NCBI GenBank assembly: GCA_937995275.1
Contig: CALKKN010000068.1
Span: forward strand, 1 to 6,391
Source: an uncultured Lysobacterales bacterium
Lineage (GTDB): Bacteria > Pseudomonadota > Gammaproteobacteria > Xanthomonadales > SZUA-36
DNA length: 6,391 nucleotides
Direction: 5' to 3'
Shown piece after piece: positions 6,054 through 6,391 of this stretch. The stretch's first letter is position 1; every line of letters starts with the position of its first letter. The position numbers were made by a program, and so were the translations under genes. The notes under the pieces are model-generated. The model saw nothing but the letters and a program-made list of their open reading frames with translations, did no database searches and was not told where the DNA came from.

Positions 6054-6391
6054 GCGGTTCTCTCCGCCTTGCGCTGCTCGTAATAGCCCATCGCGAGCAG
6101 GATGAAGCCCAGGGTCAGGAAGCCGCCGGCGGGCAGCACGAACACCACCCAGGGCTCGAAATTCGGACCGAACAGTGGAACGTCCAAAAAGGTGCCGGTA
6201 CCCAGGATTTCACGGAAGCCGCCCATCATCACCAGGGCGATGGTGAAGCCGATGCCGGTGCTGATGCCGTCGAGCAGGGAACGGAAGACCGTGTTCCGCG
6301 AGGAGAACGCCTCCTGCCGCCCCAGGATCATGCAGTTGACGACGATCAGGGCGATGAAGGCGCCCAATTCCTTGTGCTGAACGGGCGCGTA
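6050..6391 (-). CDS. rnfE: Rnf electron transport complex subunit E (N-terminus cut by window edge)
   Basis: The frame is open from the right edge; 113 C-terminal residues are visible. They cover the second half of RnfE: VVNCMILGRQEAF with the conserved cluster cysteine (residue 20 of the fragment), LLDGISTGIGFT, GGFREILGTGTF, then FVLPAGGFLTLGFILL as the last helix and a basic tail. The FREILGTGTF and PAGGFLTLGF wording resembles RnfE rather than NqrD. The usual GRAEAF is GRQEAF here. RnfE pairs with RnfA as an inverted-topology heterodimer in the membrane around a shared [2Fe-2S] cluster. The stop overlaps the rnfA start by four bases, so the two are made together. The apparent TTG start at 6367 is internal: the residues before it (YAPVQHKE) continue the family sequence. 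Confidence 0.92.
   Translation of the reverse strand, partial: YAPVQHKELGAFIALIVVNCMILGRQEAFSSRNTVFRSLLDGISTGIGFTIALVMMGGFREILGTGTFLDVPLFGPNFEPWVVFVLPAGGFLTLGFILLAMGYYEQRKAERTA

Overview
This 6.4 kb window is GC-rich and densely coded. It looks like chromosomal DNA of a proteobacterium, most likely a gammaproteobacterium. That placement is an inference from the close resemblance of the agmatinase to E. coli SpeB, of the aminotransferase to Pseudomonas SpuC and of the PuuD protein to E. coli PuuD. No rRNA, tRNA, insertion sequence or CRISPR array is visible.

The layout has three blocks. (1) At the left edge, on the minus strand, is a secreted pectinacetylesterase-family hydrolase (1-1146, C-terminus cut by the window). 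(2) A 176-bp divergent intergenic region separates it from a plus-strand operon of four overlapping genes (1323-5291): a class III putrescine-type aminotransferase (spuC-like), agmatinase (speB), a gamma-glutamyl-GABA hydrolase (puuD/spuA-like) and an unrecognised six-helix membrane protein. Every junction overlaps (ATGA, TGATG, GTGA), so the four are very probably translationally coupled. (3) Converging from the right on the minus strand is the 3' end of an Rnf electron-transport operon: rnfE (5' end cut by the window), rnfA and, overlapping the rnfA stop, a 47-residue cysteine-rich single-helix membrane protein. Only 43 bp separate the two converging stop codons.

The operon logic is arginine/agmatine and putrescine catabolism. 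SpeB turns agmatine into putrescine plus urea. The aminotransferase removes an amino group from putrescine (or a related amine) to give 4-aminobutanal. The PuuD-like enzyme releases GABA from its gamma-glutamyl conjugate. The glutamylating synthetase and the aldehyde dehydrogenase needed to join these steps are not in the window. The fourth gene occupies the place where a polyamine transporter would be expected. Its sequence contains a previously unremarked (to my knowledge) threefold repeat of a two-helix unit.

The two most interesting items are that triplicated membrane protein and the small CxxCxxC protein behind rnfA. The latter is a candidate iron-sulfur maturation or accessory factor for the membrane cluster held by RnfA and RnfE, by analogy with NqrM in the Na+-NQR system.
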